Assembly: GCF_002101785.1 (NCBI RefSeq)
Contig: NZ_LQPJ01000097.1
Span: 1-64,000, forward strand
Direction: 5' to 3'
DNA from: Mycobacterium palustre
GTDB lineage: Bacteria; Actinomycetota; Actinomycetes; Mycobacteriales; Mycobacteriaceae
DNA: 64,000 nucleotides
In this document: positions 1 through 10,556 of the stretch, piece after piece
Layout: every line of letters begins with the position of its first letter
How positions within the stretch are numbered: the first letter of the stretch is position 1
Program-made: the position numbers and the translations under genes
Notes under the pieces: model-generated
What the model saw: only the letters and a program-made list of their open reading frames with translations
Databases searched by the model: none
What the model was told of the DNA's origin: nothing

Positions 1-2
1 CC

Positions 3-350
<348 letters not shown>

Positions 351-373
351 GCCCTCGTCGCGGGTAGCCAGTA

Positions 374-406
374 AAGGAATGCCGGGCCTCGTGCCCGGCA
401 TTCCTT
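374..406 (+). terminator. Intrinsic terminator after rpfE
   Basis: A perfect 14-bp inverted repeat (AAGGAATGCCGGGC and its complement) encloses a 5-nt loop (CTCGT) and is followed by a short T-rich stretch (gtcttt). It starts 24 bases after the rpfE stop codon and separates rpfE from the next gene. The perfect stem makes a transcription terminator the natural reading. Confidence 0.8.
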
Positions 407-444
407 GTCTTTCCTGGGTCCGCGGCTCCGGTAGCGTCGGGCCG

Positions 445-1704
445 GTGACCGCAACGCCGCGCGAGTTCGACATCGTCGTGTACGGGGCGACCGGCTTCGT
501 CGGGAAGCTGACCGCCGACTACCTGGCCCGCGCGGCGGCCGGCGCGCGGATCGCGCTGGCCGGCAGGTCGGCGGATCGATTGCGCGCCGTGCGCGACGCG
601 CTGCCGGAATCCGGGCGCGGCTGGCCGGTGCTGACCGCCGACGCCGCGTCGCCGTCGACGCTGAGCGAAATGGCCGCCCGGACGCGGGTCGTCGTCACCA
701 CGGTCGGCCCCTACACGCACTACGGGATGCCACTGGTGGCCGCGTGCGCGGCGGCCGGCACCGATTACGCGGACCTGACCGGGGAGGCGCTCTTCGTGCG
801 CGACAGCATCGACCTGCACCACAAGCAGGCCGCCGACACCGGCGCCCGCATCGTGCACGCCTGCGGCTTCGACTCGGTGCCCTCCGACCTGACCGTGTAC
901 GCGCTGTACCGGGCCGCCCAGCGGGACGGCGCCGGCGAGCTCGGCGACACCCACTTCGTGGTGCGTTCCCTGCGCGGTGGCCTTTCCGGCGGCACCATCG
1001 CCACCCTGGTCGAAGTCCTGCACACCTCCTCGACCGACCCCGAGGCGCGCCGCCGGCTCGCCGACCCCTACACGTTGAGCACCGACCGCGCCGCCGAACC
1101 CGACTTCGGCCCGCAGCCCGACCTGCCGTGGCGCCGCGGCGACCGCCTGGCCCCCGAACTGTCCGGGGTGTGGACCGCGGGCTTCATGATGGCGCCCTAC
1201 AACACGAGGATCGTGCGCCGCAGCAACGCGCTGCTGGACTGGGCATACGGCCGGCGGTTCCGCTACGACGAGAACATGAGCGTCGGCTCGTCGGTGCTGG
1301 CGCCGGTGGCCTCGGCCGTCTTCGGCGGCCTCGGGAACGCGATGTTCGAGCTGGGCAGCCGCTACTTCCGGCTGCTGCCGCGCCGCCTGGTGGAACGGGT
1401 GTTACCCAAGCCGGGCACCGGTCCCAGCGAGCGGACCCGGGAGCGGGGTTACTACCGCATCGAGACATACACCACCACGACCAGCGGCGCCCGCTACGCG
1501 GCGCGCATGCAGCAGCGGGGCGACCCCGGCTACAAGGCGACCTCGGTGCTGCTGGGGGAATGCGGGCTGGCGCTCGCGCTCGACCGCGACAAGCTCTCCG
1601 ACCTGCGCGGTGTGCTGACTCCGGCGGCGGCGATGGGCGACGCGTTGCTGGCGCGCTTGCCGGCCGCCGGGGTGTCCCTGCAGGTCGACCGGCTCGGCGG
1701 GTGA
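445..1704 (+). CDS. Saccharopine dehydrogenase-like / trans-acting enoyl reductase family protein (Rv2449c type)
   Basis: This is a 419-residue NAD(P)-binding protein of the saccharopine dehydrogenase-like family, which in mycobacteria includes the trans-acting enoyl reductase Rv2953. The N-terminus carries the dinucleotide-binding Rossmann motif VYGATGFVGKLTADYL, followed by a long central region typical of the family and a C-terminal LSGGTIATLVE-type segment. The GTG at 445 is preferred because the following residues lead straight into the Rossmann strand and because the length equals that known for M. tuberculosis Rv2449c. The true substrate is not known from sequence; a role in reducing a lipid enoyl intermediate is inference by family only. 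It lies downstream of the rpfE terminator and 26 bases before valS, in the same direction. Confidence 0.8.
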   Translation: MTATPREFDIVVYGATGFVGKLTADYLARAAAGARIALAGRSADRLRAVRDALPESGRGWPVLTADAASPSTLSEMAARTRVVVTTVGPYTHYGMPLVAACAAAGTDYADLTGEALFVRDSIDLHHKQAADTGARIVHACGFDSVPSDLTVYALYRAAQRDGAGELGDTHFVVRSLRGGLSGGTIATLVEVLHTSSTDPEARRRLADPYTLSTDRAAEPDFGPQPDLPWRRGDRLAPELSGVWTAGFMMAPYNTRIVRRSNALLDWAYGRRFRYDENMSVGSSVLAPVASAVFGGLGNAMFELGSRYFRLLPRRLVERVLPKPGTGPSERTRERGYYRIETYTTTTSGARYAARMQQRGDPGYKATSVLLGECGLALALDRDKLSDLRGVLTPAAAMGDALLARLPAAGVSLQVDRLGG

Positions 1705-1730
1705 CCGCCGCGGCTCCCTAGAATTGACCG

Positions 1731-4388
1731 GTGACCGCCAGCCGCAGCCCCGCCGCCGACCTGCCCAAGTCGTGGGACCCCGCTGCGATGGAGGGCCCGA
1801 TCTACCAGAAGTGGCTGGAGGCCGGCTACTTCACGGCCGACCCCCGCAGCGGCAAACCCGCCTACTCGATCGTGCTGCCGCCGCCGAACGTCACGGGCAG
1901 CCTGCACATGGGCCACGCGCTGGAACACACCATGATGGACGCCCTGACCCGCCGCAAGCGCATGCAGGGTTATGAGGTGCTGTGGCAGCCGGGCATGGAC
2001 CATGCGGGCATCGCGACCCAAAGCGTGGTGGAAAAGCAGCTCGCGCTCGACGGCAAGACCAAGGAGGACTTCGGTCGCGAGCTGTTCGTGGAGAAGGTGT
2101 GGGACTGGAAGCGCGAGTCCGGGGGCGCCATCGGCGGCCAGATGCGCCGGCTCGGCGACGGCGTGGACTGGAGCCGCGACCGGTTCACCATGGACGAGGG
2201 CCTGTCGCGGGCGGTGCGCACCATATTCAAGCGCCTCTACGACGCCGGGCTGATCTATCGCGCCGAGCGGCTGGTGAATTGGTCGCCGACGCTGCAGACC
2301 GCGCTCTCCGACATCGAGGTCAACTACGAGGAGATCGAGGGGGAGCTGGTGTCGTTCCGCTACGGCTCCCTCGACGACGACCAGCCACACATCGTGGTCG
2401 CCACCACCCGGGTCGAGACGATGCTCGGCGACACCGCGATCGCGGTGCACCCCGACGACGAGCGTTACCGCGCCCTGGTCGGCACCAGCCTGCCGCATCC
2501 GTTCGTGGACCGGCAGCTGCTCGTCGTCGCCGACGAGCACGTCGACCCCGAGTTCGGCACGGGCGCAGTCAAAGTCACGCCCGCGCATGACCCGAACGAC
2601 TTCGAGATCGGCCTGCGCCACCAGCTGCCGATGATCTCGATCATGGATACCAAGGGCCGGATCGCCGGCACCGCAACGCAATTCGACGGCATGGATCGGT
2701 TCGAAGCCCGGGTCGCCGTGCGCGAGGCGCTGGCCGCCCAGGGCCGGGTCGTGGCCGAGAAGCGCCCGTACCTGCACAGCGTCGGGCATTCGGAGCGCAG
2801 CGGCGAGCCGATCGAGCCGCGGCTGTCGCTGCAGTGGTGGGTCCGGGTGGAATCGCTGGCCAAGGCCGCCGGGGACGCGGTCCGCAACGGCGACACCGTG
2901 ATTCACCCCGCCAGCATGGAGTCCCGCTGGTTCGCCTGGGTCGACGACATGCACGACTGGTGCATCTCGCGGCAGCTGTGGTGGGGCCACCGCATCCCGA
3001 TCTGGTACGGGCCGGGCGGCGAGCAGGTGTGCGTCGGCCCGGACGAGACACCCCCGGAGGGCTGGGAGCAGGATCCCGACGTGCTTGACACCTGGTTCTC
3101 GTCGGGGCTGTGGCCGTTCTCCACCCTGGGCTGGCCCGAACGGACCCCTGAGCTGGAAAAGTTCTACCCGACAAGCGTTTTGGTCACCGGCTACGACATC
3201 CTGTTCTTTTGGGTCGCGCGGATGATGATGTTCGGCACGTTCGTCGGCGGCGACGACGCCATCACGCTCGGCGGCCGGCGCGGCCCGCAGGTGCCTTTCA
3301 CCGACGTCTTTTTGCACGGGCTGATCCGTGACGAGTCCGGCCGCAAGATGAGCAAGTCCAAGGGCAACGTCATCGACCCGCTGGACTGGGTGGACACGTT
3401 CGGGGCCGACGCGCTGCGGTTCACCCTGGCGCGCGGTGCCAGCCCCGGCGGGGACCTGGCCGTCAGCGAGGACGCCGTGCGGGCGTCCCGCAACTTCGGC
3501 ACCAAGCTGTTCAACGCCACCCGGTACGCGCTGCTCAACGGCGCCCGGCTCGCGCCGCTACCGCCGCACGACCAGCTGACCGACGCCGATCGCTGGATTC
3601 TCGGGCGGCTGGAAGAGGTTCGCGCCGAGGTGGATTCGGCCTTCGACGGCTATGAGTTCAGCCGCGTCTGCGAATCGCTCTACCACTTCGCGTGGGACGA
3701 GTTCTGCGACTGGTACGTCGAACTGGCCAAGACCCAGCTCGCCGAGGGATTCACCCATACCACCGCCGTGCTGGCCGCGGTGCTCGACACGCTGCTGCGA
3801 TTGCTGCATCCGGTCATCCCATTCCTCACCGAGGCGCTGTGGCAGGCGCTCACCGACCAGGAGTCGCTGGTGATCGCCGAGTGGCCACAGCCGTCCGGCA
3901 TCGCGCTGGATCCCGTTGCCACCCAACGGATCACCGACATGCAGAGGCTGGTCACCGAGGTGCGCCGGTTCCGCAGCGACCAGGGTCTGGCCGACCGGCA
4001 GAAGGTGCCGGCCCGGCTGGCCGGCGTCGAGGAGTCGGACCTCGGCGGGCAGGTGGCCGCGGTGACCTCGCTGGCCTGGCTCACCGCACCGGGGGACGAC
4101 TTCACGCCGTCGGTGTCGCTGGAAGTCCGGCTGGGCCCCAAGCTGAACAACACCGTCGTCGTCGAGCTCGACACGTCGGGCACCATCGACGTCGCCGCCG
4201 AGCGCCGCCGGCTCGAGAAAGACCTGGCCGCCGCGCAAAAGGAGCTGGCGTCGACGGCCGCCAAGCTGGCCAACGCGGACTTTTTGGCCAAGGCGCCCGA
4301 ACACGTCGTCGGCAAGATCCGCGAGCGCCAGCGCGTGGCCCAGGAGGAAACGGACCGAATCACCGCGAGGCTGGCCGGGCTGCAATGA
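1731..4388 (+). CDS. valS: Valyl-tRNA synthetase
   Basis: Class I aminoacyl-tRNA synthetase that charges tRNA-Val with valine in the cytoplasm and edits misactivated threonine. It has 885 residues, normal for bacterial ValRS. The HIGH signature appears as HMGH at residues 59-62 and the KMSKS signature at residues 539-543. Between them lie the CP1 editing region ([17 protein letters not shown]) and the [16 protein letters not shown] motif of ValRS. The C-terminus holds the anticodon-binding domain and a Lys/Glu-rich coiled-coil arm (from about residue 820), diagnostic of ValRS. The start is GTG at 1731. The stop overlaps the folC start codon (ATGA), indicating translational coupling. Confidence 0.97.
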   Translation: MTASRSPAADLPKSWDPAAMEGPIYQKWLEAGYFTADPRSGKPAYSIVLPPPNVTGSLHMGHALEHTMMDALTRRKRMQGYEVLWQPGMDHAGIATQSVVEKQLALDGKTKEDFGRELFVEKVWDWKRESGGAIGGQMRRLGDGVDWSRDRFTMDEGLSRAVRTIFKRLYDAGLIYRAERLVNWSPTLQTALSDIEVNYEEIEGELVSFRYGSLDDDQPHIVVATTRVETMLGDTAIAVHPDDERYRALVGTSLPHPFVDRQLLVVADEHVDPEFGTGAVKVTPAHDPNDFEIGLRHQLPMISIMDTKGRIAGTATQFDGMDRFEARVAVREALAAQGRVVAEKRPYLHSVGHSERSGEPIEPRLSLQWWVRVESLAKAAGDAVRNGDTVIHPASMESRWFAWVDDMHDWCISRQLWWGHRIPIWYGPGGEQVCVGPDETPPEGWEQDPDVLDTWFSSGLWPFSTLGWPERTPELEKFYPTSVLVTGYDILFFWVARMMMFGTFVGGDDAITLGGRRGPQVPFTDVFLHGLIRDESGRKMSKSKGNVIDPLDWVDTFGADALRFTLARGASPGGDLAVSEDAVRASRNFGTKLFNATRYALLNGARLAPLPPHDQLTDADRWILGRLEEVRAEVDSAFDGYEFSRVCESLYHFAWDEFCDWYVELAKTQLAEGFTHTTAVLAAVLDTLLRLLHPVIPFLTEALWQALTDQESLVIAEWPQPSGIALDPVATQRITDMQRLVTEVRRFRSDQGLADRQKVPARLAGVEESDLGGQVAAVTSLAWLTAPGDDFTPSVSLEVRLGPKLNNTVVVELDTSGTIDVAAERRRLEKDLAAAQKELASTAAKLANADFLAKAPEHVVGKIRERQRVAQEETDRITARLAGLQ

Positions 4389-5836
4389 CTTTCGAGCCGC
4401 CCGAATGGGAAGCCGGCGCCGGCGCCGGGACCGGCACAGCTCCGACACCGGATGAGATCGCGTCCCTGCTGCAGGTCGAGCACCTGCTCGATCAGCGCTG
4501 GCCGGAAACCAAAATCGAGCCGAGCCTGACCCGGATCAGCGCCTTGATGGACCTGCTGGGCTCGCCGCAACTCGGCTACCCGTCGATTCACATCGCGGGC
4601 ACCAACGGCAAGACCTCGGTGGCGCGGATGGTCGACGCGCTGGTGACCGCCCTGGGTCGGCGCACCGGCCGGACCACCAGCCCACACCTGCAGTCGGTGG
4701 TGGAACGCATCGCCATCGACGGAGCGCCGATCACCCCGGCGCGCTACGTGGAGGTCTACCGGGAGATCGAGCCGTTCGTGCAGCTCGTCGACAAGCAGTC
4801 CGAAGCCGCGGGCGGTCCGGCGATGAGCAAGTTCGAGGTGCTCACCGCGATGGCGTTCGCCGCGTTCGCCGACGCGCCCGTCGACGTCGCGGTCGTCGAG
4901 GTCGGCTTGGGCGGGCGGTGGGACGCCACCAACGTCGTCAACGCGCCGGTCGCCGTGATCACCCCGGTCGGCGTCGACCACGTCGACTACCTGGGCGACG
5001 ACCTCGCCGGGATCGCCGGCGAGAAGGCCGGCGTCATCGCCAAAGCCGCCGAGGGCGCGCCCGACACGGTCGCCGTCATCGCCCGCCAGGCTCCCCCGGC
5101 GATGGAGGTGCTGCTGGCCGAATCGGTGCGCGCCGACGCCGCGGTGGCCCGCGAGGACTCGGAGTTCGCGGTCCTGGGCCGCCAGGTCGCGATCGGCGGC
5201 CAGGTGCTGCAGCTGCAGGGCCTCGGCGGCGTGTACTCCGACGTCTACCTGCCGCTGCACGGCGAGCACCAGGCGCACAACGCGGCCGTGGCGCTGGCCG
5301 CGGTCGAGGCGTTCTTCGGCGCCGGCGCGCAGCGCCAGCTTGACGCGGACGCGGTCCGGGCCGGTTTCGCGTCCGTCACCAGCCCCGGCCGGCTGGAGCG
5401 GATGCGCAGCGCGCCCACGGTGTTCCTCGACGCCGCCCACAACCCGGCCGGCGCGGCGGCGCTGGCGCGCACGCTGGTCGACGAATTCGACTTTCGCTTC
5501 CTGGTCGGCGTGCTCAGCATCATGGCCGACAAGGACGTGGACGGCATCCTCGCCGCGCTGGAGCCCGCGTTCGACGCCGTCGTCGTCACCCACAACGGCT
5601 CGCCGCGCGCCCTCGACGTGGAATCGCTGGCACTGGCGGCGGGCGAGCGGTTCGGCCCCGATCGCGTGACGACCGCCGAAAACTTGCGCGACGCAATCGA
5701 TGTCGCGACGGCGATGGTCGACGACTCCTCGGCCGACGACGCGGCCGGCGCCTCCTCCGGAACGGGCATCGTCATCACTGGCTCGGTCGTGACCGCCGGC
5801 GCCGCGCGCACGCTGTTCGGTCGTGATCCGGCGTGA
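4385..5836 (+). CDS. folC: Folylpolyglutamate / dihydrofolate synthase
   Basis: Mur-ligase family enzyme of 483 residues that adds glutamate to folates (and usually joins dihydropteroate to glutamate) with ATP, in the cytoplasm. The ATP-binding loop [14 protein letters not shown] is near residue 78, followed by the [13 protein letters not shown] motif and the [15 protein letters not shown] signature with its metal-binding residues. [13 protein letters not shown] marks the C-terminal domain. An acidic Ala/Gly/Thr-rich N-terminal extension of about 25 residues precedes the conserved part. The ATG overlaps the valS stop by ATGA, and the gene end overlaps the next start by GTGA, so valS, folC and the small membrane protein form one operon as in other mycobacteria (Rv2448c to Rv2446c). 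Confidence 0.95.
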   Translation: MTFEPPEWEAGAGAGTGTAPTPDEIASLLQVEHLLDQRWPETKIEPSLTRISALMDLLGSPQLGYPSIHIAGTNGKTSVARMVDALVTALGRRTGRTTSPHLQSVVERIAIDGAPITPARYVEVYREIEPFVQLVDKQSEAAGGPAMSKFEVLTAMAFAAFADAPVDVAVVEVGLGGRWDATNVVNAPVAVITPVGVDHVDYLGDDLAGIAGEKAGVIAKAAEGAPDTVAVIARQAPPAMEVLLAESVRADAAVAREDSEFAVLGRQVAIGGQVLQLQGLGGVYSDVYLPLHGEHQAHNAAVALAAVEAFFGAGAQRQLDADAVRAGFASVTSPGRLERMRSAPTVFLDAAHNPAGAAALARTLVDEFDFRFLVGVLSIMADKDVDGILAALEPAFDAVVVTHNGSPRALDVESLALAAGERFGPDRVTTAENLRDAIDVATAMVDDSSADDAAGASSGTGIVITGSVVTAGAARTLFGRDPA

Positions 5837-6192
5837 CCGAGCAGAATCCCGCGCCGCGGGCCGACCCGTGGAAGAGCTTCGGCGCCGTGATGGCCGCGAC
5901 GCTGCTCCTCGAGGCGGTCGTGGTGCTGCTGGCCATCCCGGTCGTCGGCGCGGTCGGCGGCGGCCTGACCGCCGCGTCGCTGACCTACCTGATCGGCCTG
6001 GCCGCGCTGCTGATCGCGCTCGCCGGGCTGCAGCGCAGGCCCTGGGCGATCTGGGTCAACCTGGGCGTCCAGGTAATCCTGCTCGCCGGCTTCGCGGTCT
6101 ACCCCGGGGTCGGCGTCCTCGGGGTGCTGTTTACCGGCCTGTGGGCCCTGATCGCCTACTTCCGGGCCGAGGTCCTGCGTAGGCAGCAGTAG
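5833..6192 (+). CDS. Small DUF4233-type membrane protein (Rv2446c type)
   Basis: A 119-residue integral membrane protein. Four hydrophobic helices are visible: about residues 17-40 (AATLLLEAVVVLLAIPVVGAV), 45-65, 72-90 and 92-110, separated by short polar turns such as the basic QRRPW. It starts with a GTG that overlaps the folC stop (GTGA). The position after folC and the size match the actinobacterial DUF4233 family. No enzymatic motif is present and the function is unknown; conserved coupling to folC suggests an envelope protein expressed alongside folate metabolism, but that is inference. Confidence 0.8.
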   Translation: MTEQNPAPRADPWKSFGAVMAATLLLEAVVVLLAIPVVGAVGGGLTAASLTYLIGLAALLIALAGLQRRPWAIWVNLGVQVILLAGFAVYPGVGVLGVLFTGLWALIAYFRAEVLRRQQ

Positions 6193-6243
6193 CGGCCGCC
6201 TCGCCGCGCGGCAACCGGCGATCGGTTCTGTACGCTGTGCGCC

Positions 6244-6654
6244 GTGACCGAACGGACCCTGGTATTGATCAAGCCGGACGCGGTCGAGCGGCACCTGATC
6301 GGCGAGATCATCGGCCGCATCGAACGAAAAGGCCTAACCATCGTGGCGCTCGAGCTGCGGCAGGTCGGCGAGCAGCTGGCCAGCGAACACTACGCCGAAC
6401 ACGAGGGCAAGCCGTTCTTTCCGTCGTTGCTGGAGTTCATCACGTCGGGTCCCGTGGTGGCGGCGATCGTGGAGGGGCCGCGCGCGATCGCGGCGTTTCG
6501 CCAGCTCGCCGGTGGCACCGACCCGGTGGACAAGGCCGCGCCGGGCACTATTCGCGGCGATTTCGGGCTGGAAACCCAGTTCAACCTGGTGCACGGGTCC
6601 GATTCGGTCGATTCCGCCAAGCGCGAGATTGCCCTCTGGTTCCCCGGCGTTTAG
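6244..6654 (+). CDS. ndk: Nucleoside diphosphate kinase
   Basis: A 136-residue Ndk that balances NTP pools by ping-pong phosphate transfer through a phosphohistidine. The catalytic His is H117 in FNLVHGSD; the nucleotide-binding N-terminus [13 protein letters not shown] is intact. Length is exactly typical for mycobacterial Ndk. The start is GTG at 6244, following a short gap in which TACGCT (6231-6236) could serve as a -10 box with little or no leader. It lies between the folC/DUF4233 operon and rne, as in M. tuberculosis (Rv2445c). Confidence 0.96.
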   Translation: MTERTLVLIKPDAVERHLIGEIIGRIERKGLTIVALELRQVGEQLASEHYAEHEGKPFFPSLLEFITSGPVVAAIVEGPRAIAAFRQLAGGTDPVDKAAPGTIRGDFGLETQFNLVHGSDSVDSAKREIALWFPGV

Positions 6655-6994
6655 CGCTGGGCGCATCGCCGCCGCGCCGGCGCGGTGAGTGGGTTTGCTC
6701 GGCCGGCCCGATCGGGTGGGATCGGGTTCGCCGGGTGATGTGGGATACTGACAGCGGGTGAACGTCGCCGGACCGGCGTCGGACGCCCGAATGAAGACTT
6801 AGACAAGCGCGACCATCGCGGCTCCGCAATGTTCCGCCGCATGTCAGGCCGTCATTCAGCACGGCGCCGAGCGAGTTCTACCTGAGCCGCCCGGGGCGAG
6901 ACCATCACAAGCCCGGGGAGAAGCGACCCGGGCCCATAACGAAGCCCTCGCGTGGCCGCGTCGCACGACGCGCCCGGGGGCTTAAGGAGAATAC
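6655..6994 (+). promoter_or_regulatory. rne promoter and long 5' leader
   Basis: This 340-base non-coding stretch separates ndk from rne. An extended -10 promoter element (TG, one base, GATACT) sits at 6741-6749; no good -35 box is visible, which is normal for extended -10 promoters. Transcription from there would start near 6756 and give a leader of roughly 240 nt before the rne GTG at 6995. The leader ends in a strong ribosome binding site (AAGGAGA, 6984-6990). A long structured leader is expected for RNase E mRNAs, whose 5' UTR allows autoregulation in Escherichia coli; that the same happens here is inference. Confidence 0.5.
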
Positions 6995-9739
6995 GTGGTA
7001 GACGGTGCACCACCTAAAGACCCATCACAAGAGCCGGTCCAGCACGAGGACCTGCCGGACCGACTGAGGGTCCACCAGCTGGCCCGGGCGCTGGGCAGCA
7101 CCAACAAGGAGGTGCTCGACGCGCTCGTCGCGATCGACGGGCGGGCCCGCAACGTGCAGTCCGGCGTGGACCGCGAGGACGCCCTGCGGGTCCGTGACCT
7201 GATCTTCGCCAAGCCCCTGCCCAACATCCCGGGCTTCAGCAGCGCGCCGGTCGCCCAGCAGCCGCTGCTGCTGCGCAGCTCGACCGAGCCGGCCGAGTAC
7301 ATGCCGCTGTTCGTCGCGCCGCAGCCGGTGCACATCGACGACGGCGGTGACGCCGAGGACGCCGACTCGGACGACTCCTACGACGAGGACGACCAGGCCG
7401 ACCGGCCCGCCAACCGGCGCCGCCGGCGCGGCCGCCGGGGCCGGGGCCGCGGGCGCGGCGAACAGAGCGGACCCGACGGCCAGGACGCCGAGGACGAGGC
7501 GGGTGACTCGGAGGACGCCGACTCGGACGAGTCCGATGATTCCGACGCCGGTGACGACGAGAACGGCTCCTCGGAGGCGGCCACCCGCCGCCGCCGGCGG
7601 CGCCGGCGCCGCAAGTCCGGCGCGGGCGACGACGGTGACGACAGCCCGTCGCCCGATGACCCGCCCAACACCGTGGTGCACGAGCGGCCGCCCCGCAGCG
7701 GCAAGGCCGGCGACGACGGGTCCAACGGCTCGGCCAGCACCGAGATCAAGGGCATCGACGGCTCCACGAGGCTGGAGGCCAAGCGGCAACGCCGGCGCGA
7801 CGGCCGCGACGCCGGCCGGCGCCGCCCCCCGGTGCTGACCGAGGCCGAGTTCCTGGCGCGCCGCGAGGCCGTCGAACGGGTGATGGTGGTGCGCGACCGG
7901 GTCCGCACCGAGCCGCCCCACCCGGGATCGCGCTACACCCAGATCGCGGTCCTCGAGGACGGGATCGTCGTCGAGCACTTCGTGACGTCCGCCGCCTCGG
8001 CGTCCCTGGTCGGCAACATCTACCTGGGGATCGTGCAGAACGTGCTGCCGTCGATGGAGGCGGCCTTCGTCGACATCGGCCGCGGCCGCAACGGCGTGCT
8101 CTACGCCGGGGAAGTCAACTGGGAGGCCGCGGGGCTGGGCGGCTCCGACCGCAAGATCGAACAGGCCCTCAAACCCGGAGACTACGTCGTGGTCCAGGTC
8201 AGCAAGGACCCGGTGGGGCACAAGGGCGCCCGGCTCACGACGCAGGTGTCGCTGGCGGGCCGCTTCCTGGTCTACGTGCCGGGCGCCTCGTCGACCGGGA
8301 TCAGCCGCAAGCTGCCCGACACCGAACGCCAGCGGCTCAAGGAAATCCTGCGCGATGTGGTGCCGTCGGACGCCGGGGTGATCATCCGCACCGCGTCCGA
8401 GGGGGTCAAAGAGGAGGACATCCGCAAGGACGTCACCCGGCTGCAGGAGCGCTGGGAACAAATCCAGGCCAAGGCGGCCGAGACCAAGCAGAAGGCCGCC
8501 GGTGCCGCGGTGGCGCTCTACGAAGAGCCCGACGTGCTGGTCAAGGTCATCCGCGACCTGTTCAACGAGGACTTCGCCGGGCTCATCGTGTCCGGCGACG
8601 AGGCCTGGAACACGATCAACGAGTACGTGAATTCCGTTGCCCCCGAACTGCTTTCAAAGCTCACCAAGTACGGGCCCGCCGAGTCTTCCGACGGTGTGCC
8701 GCCGCCCGACGTGTTCGCCGTCCATCGCATCGACGAGCAGCTCGCCAAGGCGATGGACCGCAAGGTGTGGCTGCCCTCGGGCGGCACGCTGGTGATCGAC
8801 CGCACCGAGGCGATGACGGTCATCGACGTCAACACCGGAAAGTTCACCGGTTCCGGCGGCAACCTCGAGCAGACGGTGACCAAGAACAACCTCGAGGCCG
8901 CCGAGGAGATCGTGCGCCAGCTGCGGCTGCGCGACATCGGCGGCATCGTGGTTATCGACTTCATCGACATGGTGCTGGAATCCAACCGCGACCTGGTGCT
9001 GCGCCGGCTGACCGAGGCGCTGGCCCGCGACCGCACCCGCCACCAGGTGTCCGAGGTGACCTCGCTCGGCTTGGTGCAGCTGACCCGCAAGCGCCTGGGG
9101 ACCGGGCTCATCGAGGCGTTTTCGACGTCGTGTCCCCACTGCGGCGGCCGCGGGATCCTGCTGCACGCCGACCCCGTCGATTCGGCCCCGACGAACGGGC
9201 GCAAATCCGAATCCGGGGGTCGCCGGGGCAGGCGGTCGAAGAAGGGCCGGTCCGAGGAGCCCGCCGGCCAGCCCGTCGTGGCCAAGGTGCCCGCGCACGC
9301 CCCCGGTGAGCACCCGATGTTCAAGGCGATGGCCGCCGGTGCCTCCGGCGCGTCGGGCGCCGCCGGTGACGGCGCGCGATCCGACGAGCCCGCCGAGGAG
9401 GCCTTCGAGGCTGAGACCGCGACCGAGACCGAGCCCGACGAGCGGCCGGCCGCCCTCGAGGACGCCGACCAGGACGACTTCGAGGACACCGACGAGGACA
9501 CCGACGACGAGGACGAGCTCGACGACGAGGACCTCGACGACGACCTCGACGACGAAGACGAGGATCTCGACATCGACGACGACGACCTGGACGACGCGGA
9601 TTCCGACGACGACGAGAACGGCGACGACGACGCGGGCCACCCGGCGGCGGCGGGCGTCGACGGCGGGGCGCCATTCGCACGTCCGCGGCGGCGACGCGCG
9701 GCGGGCCGGCCGGCCGGGCCGCCGATCCACGCGGACTGA
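6995..9739 (+). CDS. rne: Ribonuclease E/G
   Basis: Endoribonuclease of 914 residues that initiates mRNA decay and processes rRNA. The catalytic core (about residues 290-730) contains the S1 domain (YLGIVQNVLPSMEAAFVDIGRGRNGVLYAGEV), the RNase H-like region, the DNase I-like subdomain with metal-binding aspartates (TVIDVNTGKFTGSG and VVIDFIDM), and the Zn-link CPHCGGRG near residue 715. Flanking it are long disordered arms: an acidic region followed by Arg-rich clusters (a run of nine arginines near residue 200) on the N side, and a highly acidic Asp/Glu tract (about residues 825-890) on the C side, ending with an Arg-rich tail. Mycobacterial RNase E carries such scaffold arms on both sides. 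The start GTG is fixed by AAGGAGA 5 bases upstream. Confidence 0.95.
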   Translation: MVDGAPPKDPSQEPVQHEDLPDRLRVHQLARALGSTNKEVLDALVAIDGRARNVQSGVDREDALRVRDLIFAKPLPNIPGFSSAPVAQQPLLLRSSTEPAEYMPLFVAPQPVHIDDGGDAEDADSDDSYDEDDQADRPANRRRRRGRRGRGRGRGEQSGPDGQDAEDEAGDSEDADSDESDDSDAGDDENGSSEAATRRRRRRRRRKSGAGDDGDDSPSPDDPPNTVVHERPPRSGKAGDDGSNGSASTEIKGIDGSTRLEAKRQRRRDGRDAGRRRPPVLTEAEFLARREAVERVMVVRDRVRTEPPHPGSRYTQIAVLEDGIVVEHFVTSAASASLVGNIYLGIVQNVLPSMEAAFVDIGRGRNGVLYAGEVNWEAAGLGGSDRKIEQALKPGDYVVVQVSKDPVGHKGARLTTQVSLAGRFLVYVPGASSTGISRKLPDTERQRLKEILRDVVPSDAGVIIRTASEGVKEEDIRKDVTRLQERWEQIQAKAAETKQKAAGAAVALYEEPDVLVKVIRDLFNEDFAGLIVSGDEAWNTINEYVNSVAPELLSKLTKYGPAESSDGVPPPDVFAVHRIDEQLAKAMDRKVWLPSGGTLVIDRTEAMTVIDVNTGKFTGSGGNLEQTVTKNNLEAAEEIVRQLRLRDIGGIVVIDFIDMVLESNRDLVLRRLTEALARDRTRHQVSEVTSLGLVQLTRKRLGTGLIEAFSTSCPHCGGRGILLHADPVDSAPTNGRKSESGGRRGRRSKKGRSEEPAGQPVVAKVPAHAPGEHPMFKAMAAGASGASGAAGDGARSDEPAEEAFEAETATETEPDERPAALEDADQDDFEDTDEDTDDEDELDDEDLDDDLDDEDEDLDIDDDDLDDADSDDDENGDDDAGHPAAAGVDGGAPFARPRRRRAAGRPAGPPIHAD

Positions 9740-9770
9740 CCTGCTGCGCCGCGCGGCCGGCGCGGCCGGT

Positions 9771-9800
9771 TTGACCCTGTAGCCGCTGGTCAAGTACCCT
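9771..9800 (+). promoter_or_regulatory. Probable rplU-rpmA promoter
   Basis: TTGACC (9771-9776) and TACCCT (9795-9800) are spaced 18 bp apart, a good SigA-type pair for mycobacteria. It lies in the 221-base gap between rne and rplU and would give a leader of about 150 nt before the rplU ATG. Part of that leader is very G/C-rich, so a structured ribosomal-protein leader is possible, but I could not define one. Confidence 0.5.
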
Positions 9801-9960
9801 TGGACAGTTGTCGCCAGGCCGATCAGTGTGTGGCCGGCGACGGGCGGGACCGCCGGGCCCGGGTTGTTGCCGGGGGCGGACCCGCATCCCAGACCCACCA
9901 CGTACACGCCGGTGGCACGCGCGCGAAGCGCCGGCTGAGCAGAGTAAGGCAGGAGCAACG

Positions 9961-10272
9961 ATGGCGACCTACGCAATCGTCAAGACGGGCGGCAAGCAGT
10001 ACAAGGTCGCCGTCGGGGACGTGGTCAAGGTCGAAAAGCTCGACTCCGAGCCCGGCTCGAACGTGTCGCTGCCGGTCACCCTGGTCGTCGACGGCGCCAC
10101 GGTGACGAGCGACGCCAGCGCGCTGGCCAAGGTCGCGGTGACCGGCGAGGTGCTCGAGCACACCAAGGGCCCCAAGATCCGCATCCACAAGTTCAAGAAC
10201 AAGACCGGCTACCACAAGCGCCAGGGCCACCGTCAGCAGCTGACGGTCCTGAAGGTCACCGGGATCAAGTAG
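9961..10272 (+). CDS. rplU: 50S ribosomal protein L21
   Basis: A 103-residue L21 that binds 23S rRNA in the large subunit. The sequence starts [27 protein letters not shown] and contains the hallmark [14 protein letters not shown] near the end. The ATG at 9961 follows AGGAGCAACG, a good ribosome binding site, and gives the standard length. A longer upstream in-frame extension exists but would add about 50 residues foreign to the family, so it is rejected. rpmA follows after 14 bases, the universal L21-L27 pair. Confidence 0.97.
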   Translation: MATYAIVKTGGKQYKVAVGDVVKVEKLDSEPGSNVSLPVTLVVDGATVTSDASALAKVAVTGEVLEHTKGPKIRIHKFKNKTGYHKRQGHRQQLTVLKVTGIK

Positions 10273-10286
10273 GGAAGGCGACACAG

Positions 10287-10550
10287 ATGGCACACAAGAA
10301 GGGCGCCTCCAGCTCGCGTAACGGCCGGGATTCGGCCGCGCAGCGGCTGGGCGTCAAGCGGTTCGGTGGCCAGGTCGTCAAGGCCGGCGAAATCCTGATC
10401 CGCCAGCGCGGCACCAAGTTCCACCCCGGAGCCGGCGTCGGGCGCGGCGGCGACGACACCTTGTTCGCCAAGGAGTCCGGGGCCGTCGAGTTCGGGGTCA
10501 AGCGCGGACGCAAGACCGTCAGCATCGTCGCGGCCGGTCAGGCCGACTGA
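10287..10550 (+). CDS. rpmA: 50S ribosomal protein L27
   Basis: An 87-residue L27 located near the peptidyl-transferase centre. It begins [16 protein letters not shown] and carries the conserved [11 protein letters not shown] and [10 protein letters not shown] segments. There is no cleavable N-terminal leader of the Firmicutes type. It is 14 bases behind rplU with an AGGGAAGG-like ribosome binding site between them. Downstream lies a strong hairpin before obg. Confidence 0.97.
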   Translation: MAHKKGASSSRNGRDSAAQRLGVKRFGGQVVKAGEILIRQRGTKFHPGAGVGRGGDDTLFAKESGAVEFGVKRGRKTVSIVAAGQAD

Positions 10551-10556
10551 GCGTCG

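Noticed and set aside
1530..3317. Open frame of 595 codons antisense to valS
   Set aside because: Shadow of a highly GC-biased essential gene; sense strand has all ValRS motifs.
9801..9960. Upstream extension of rplU from an earlier in-frame GTG
   Set aside because: Adds about 50 residues unlike L21; the ATG at 9961 has a good ribosome binding site and gives the standard length.
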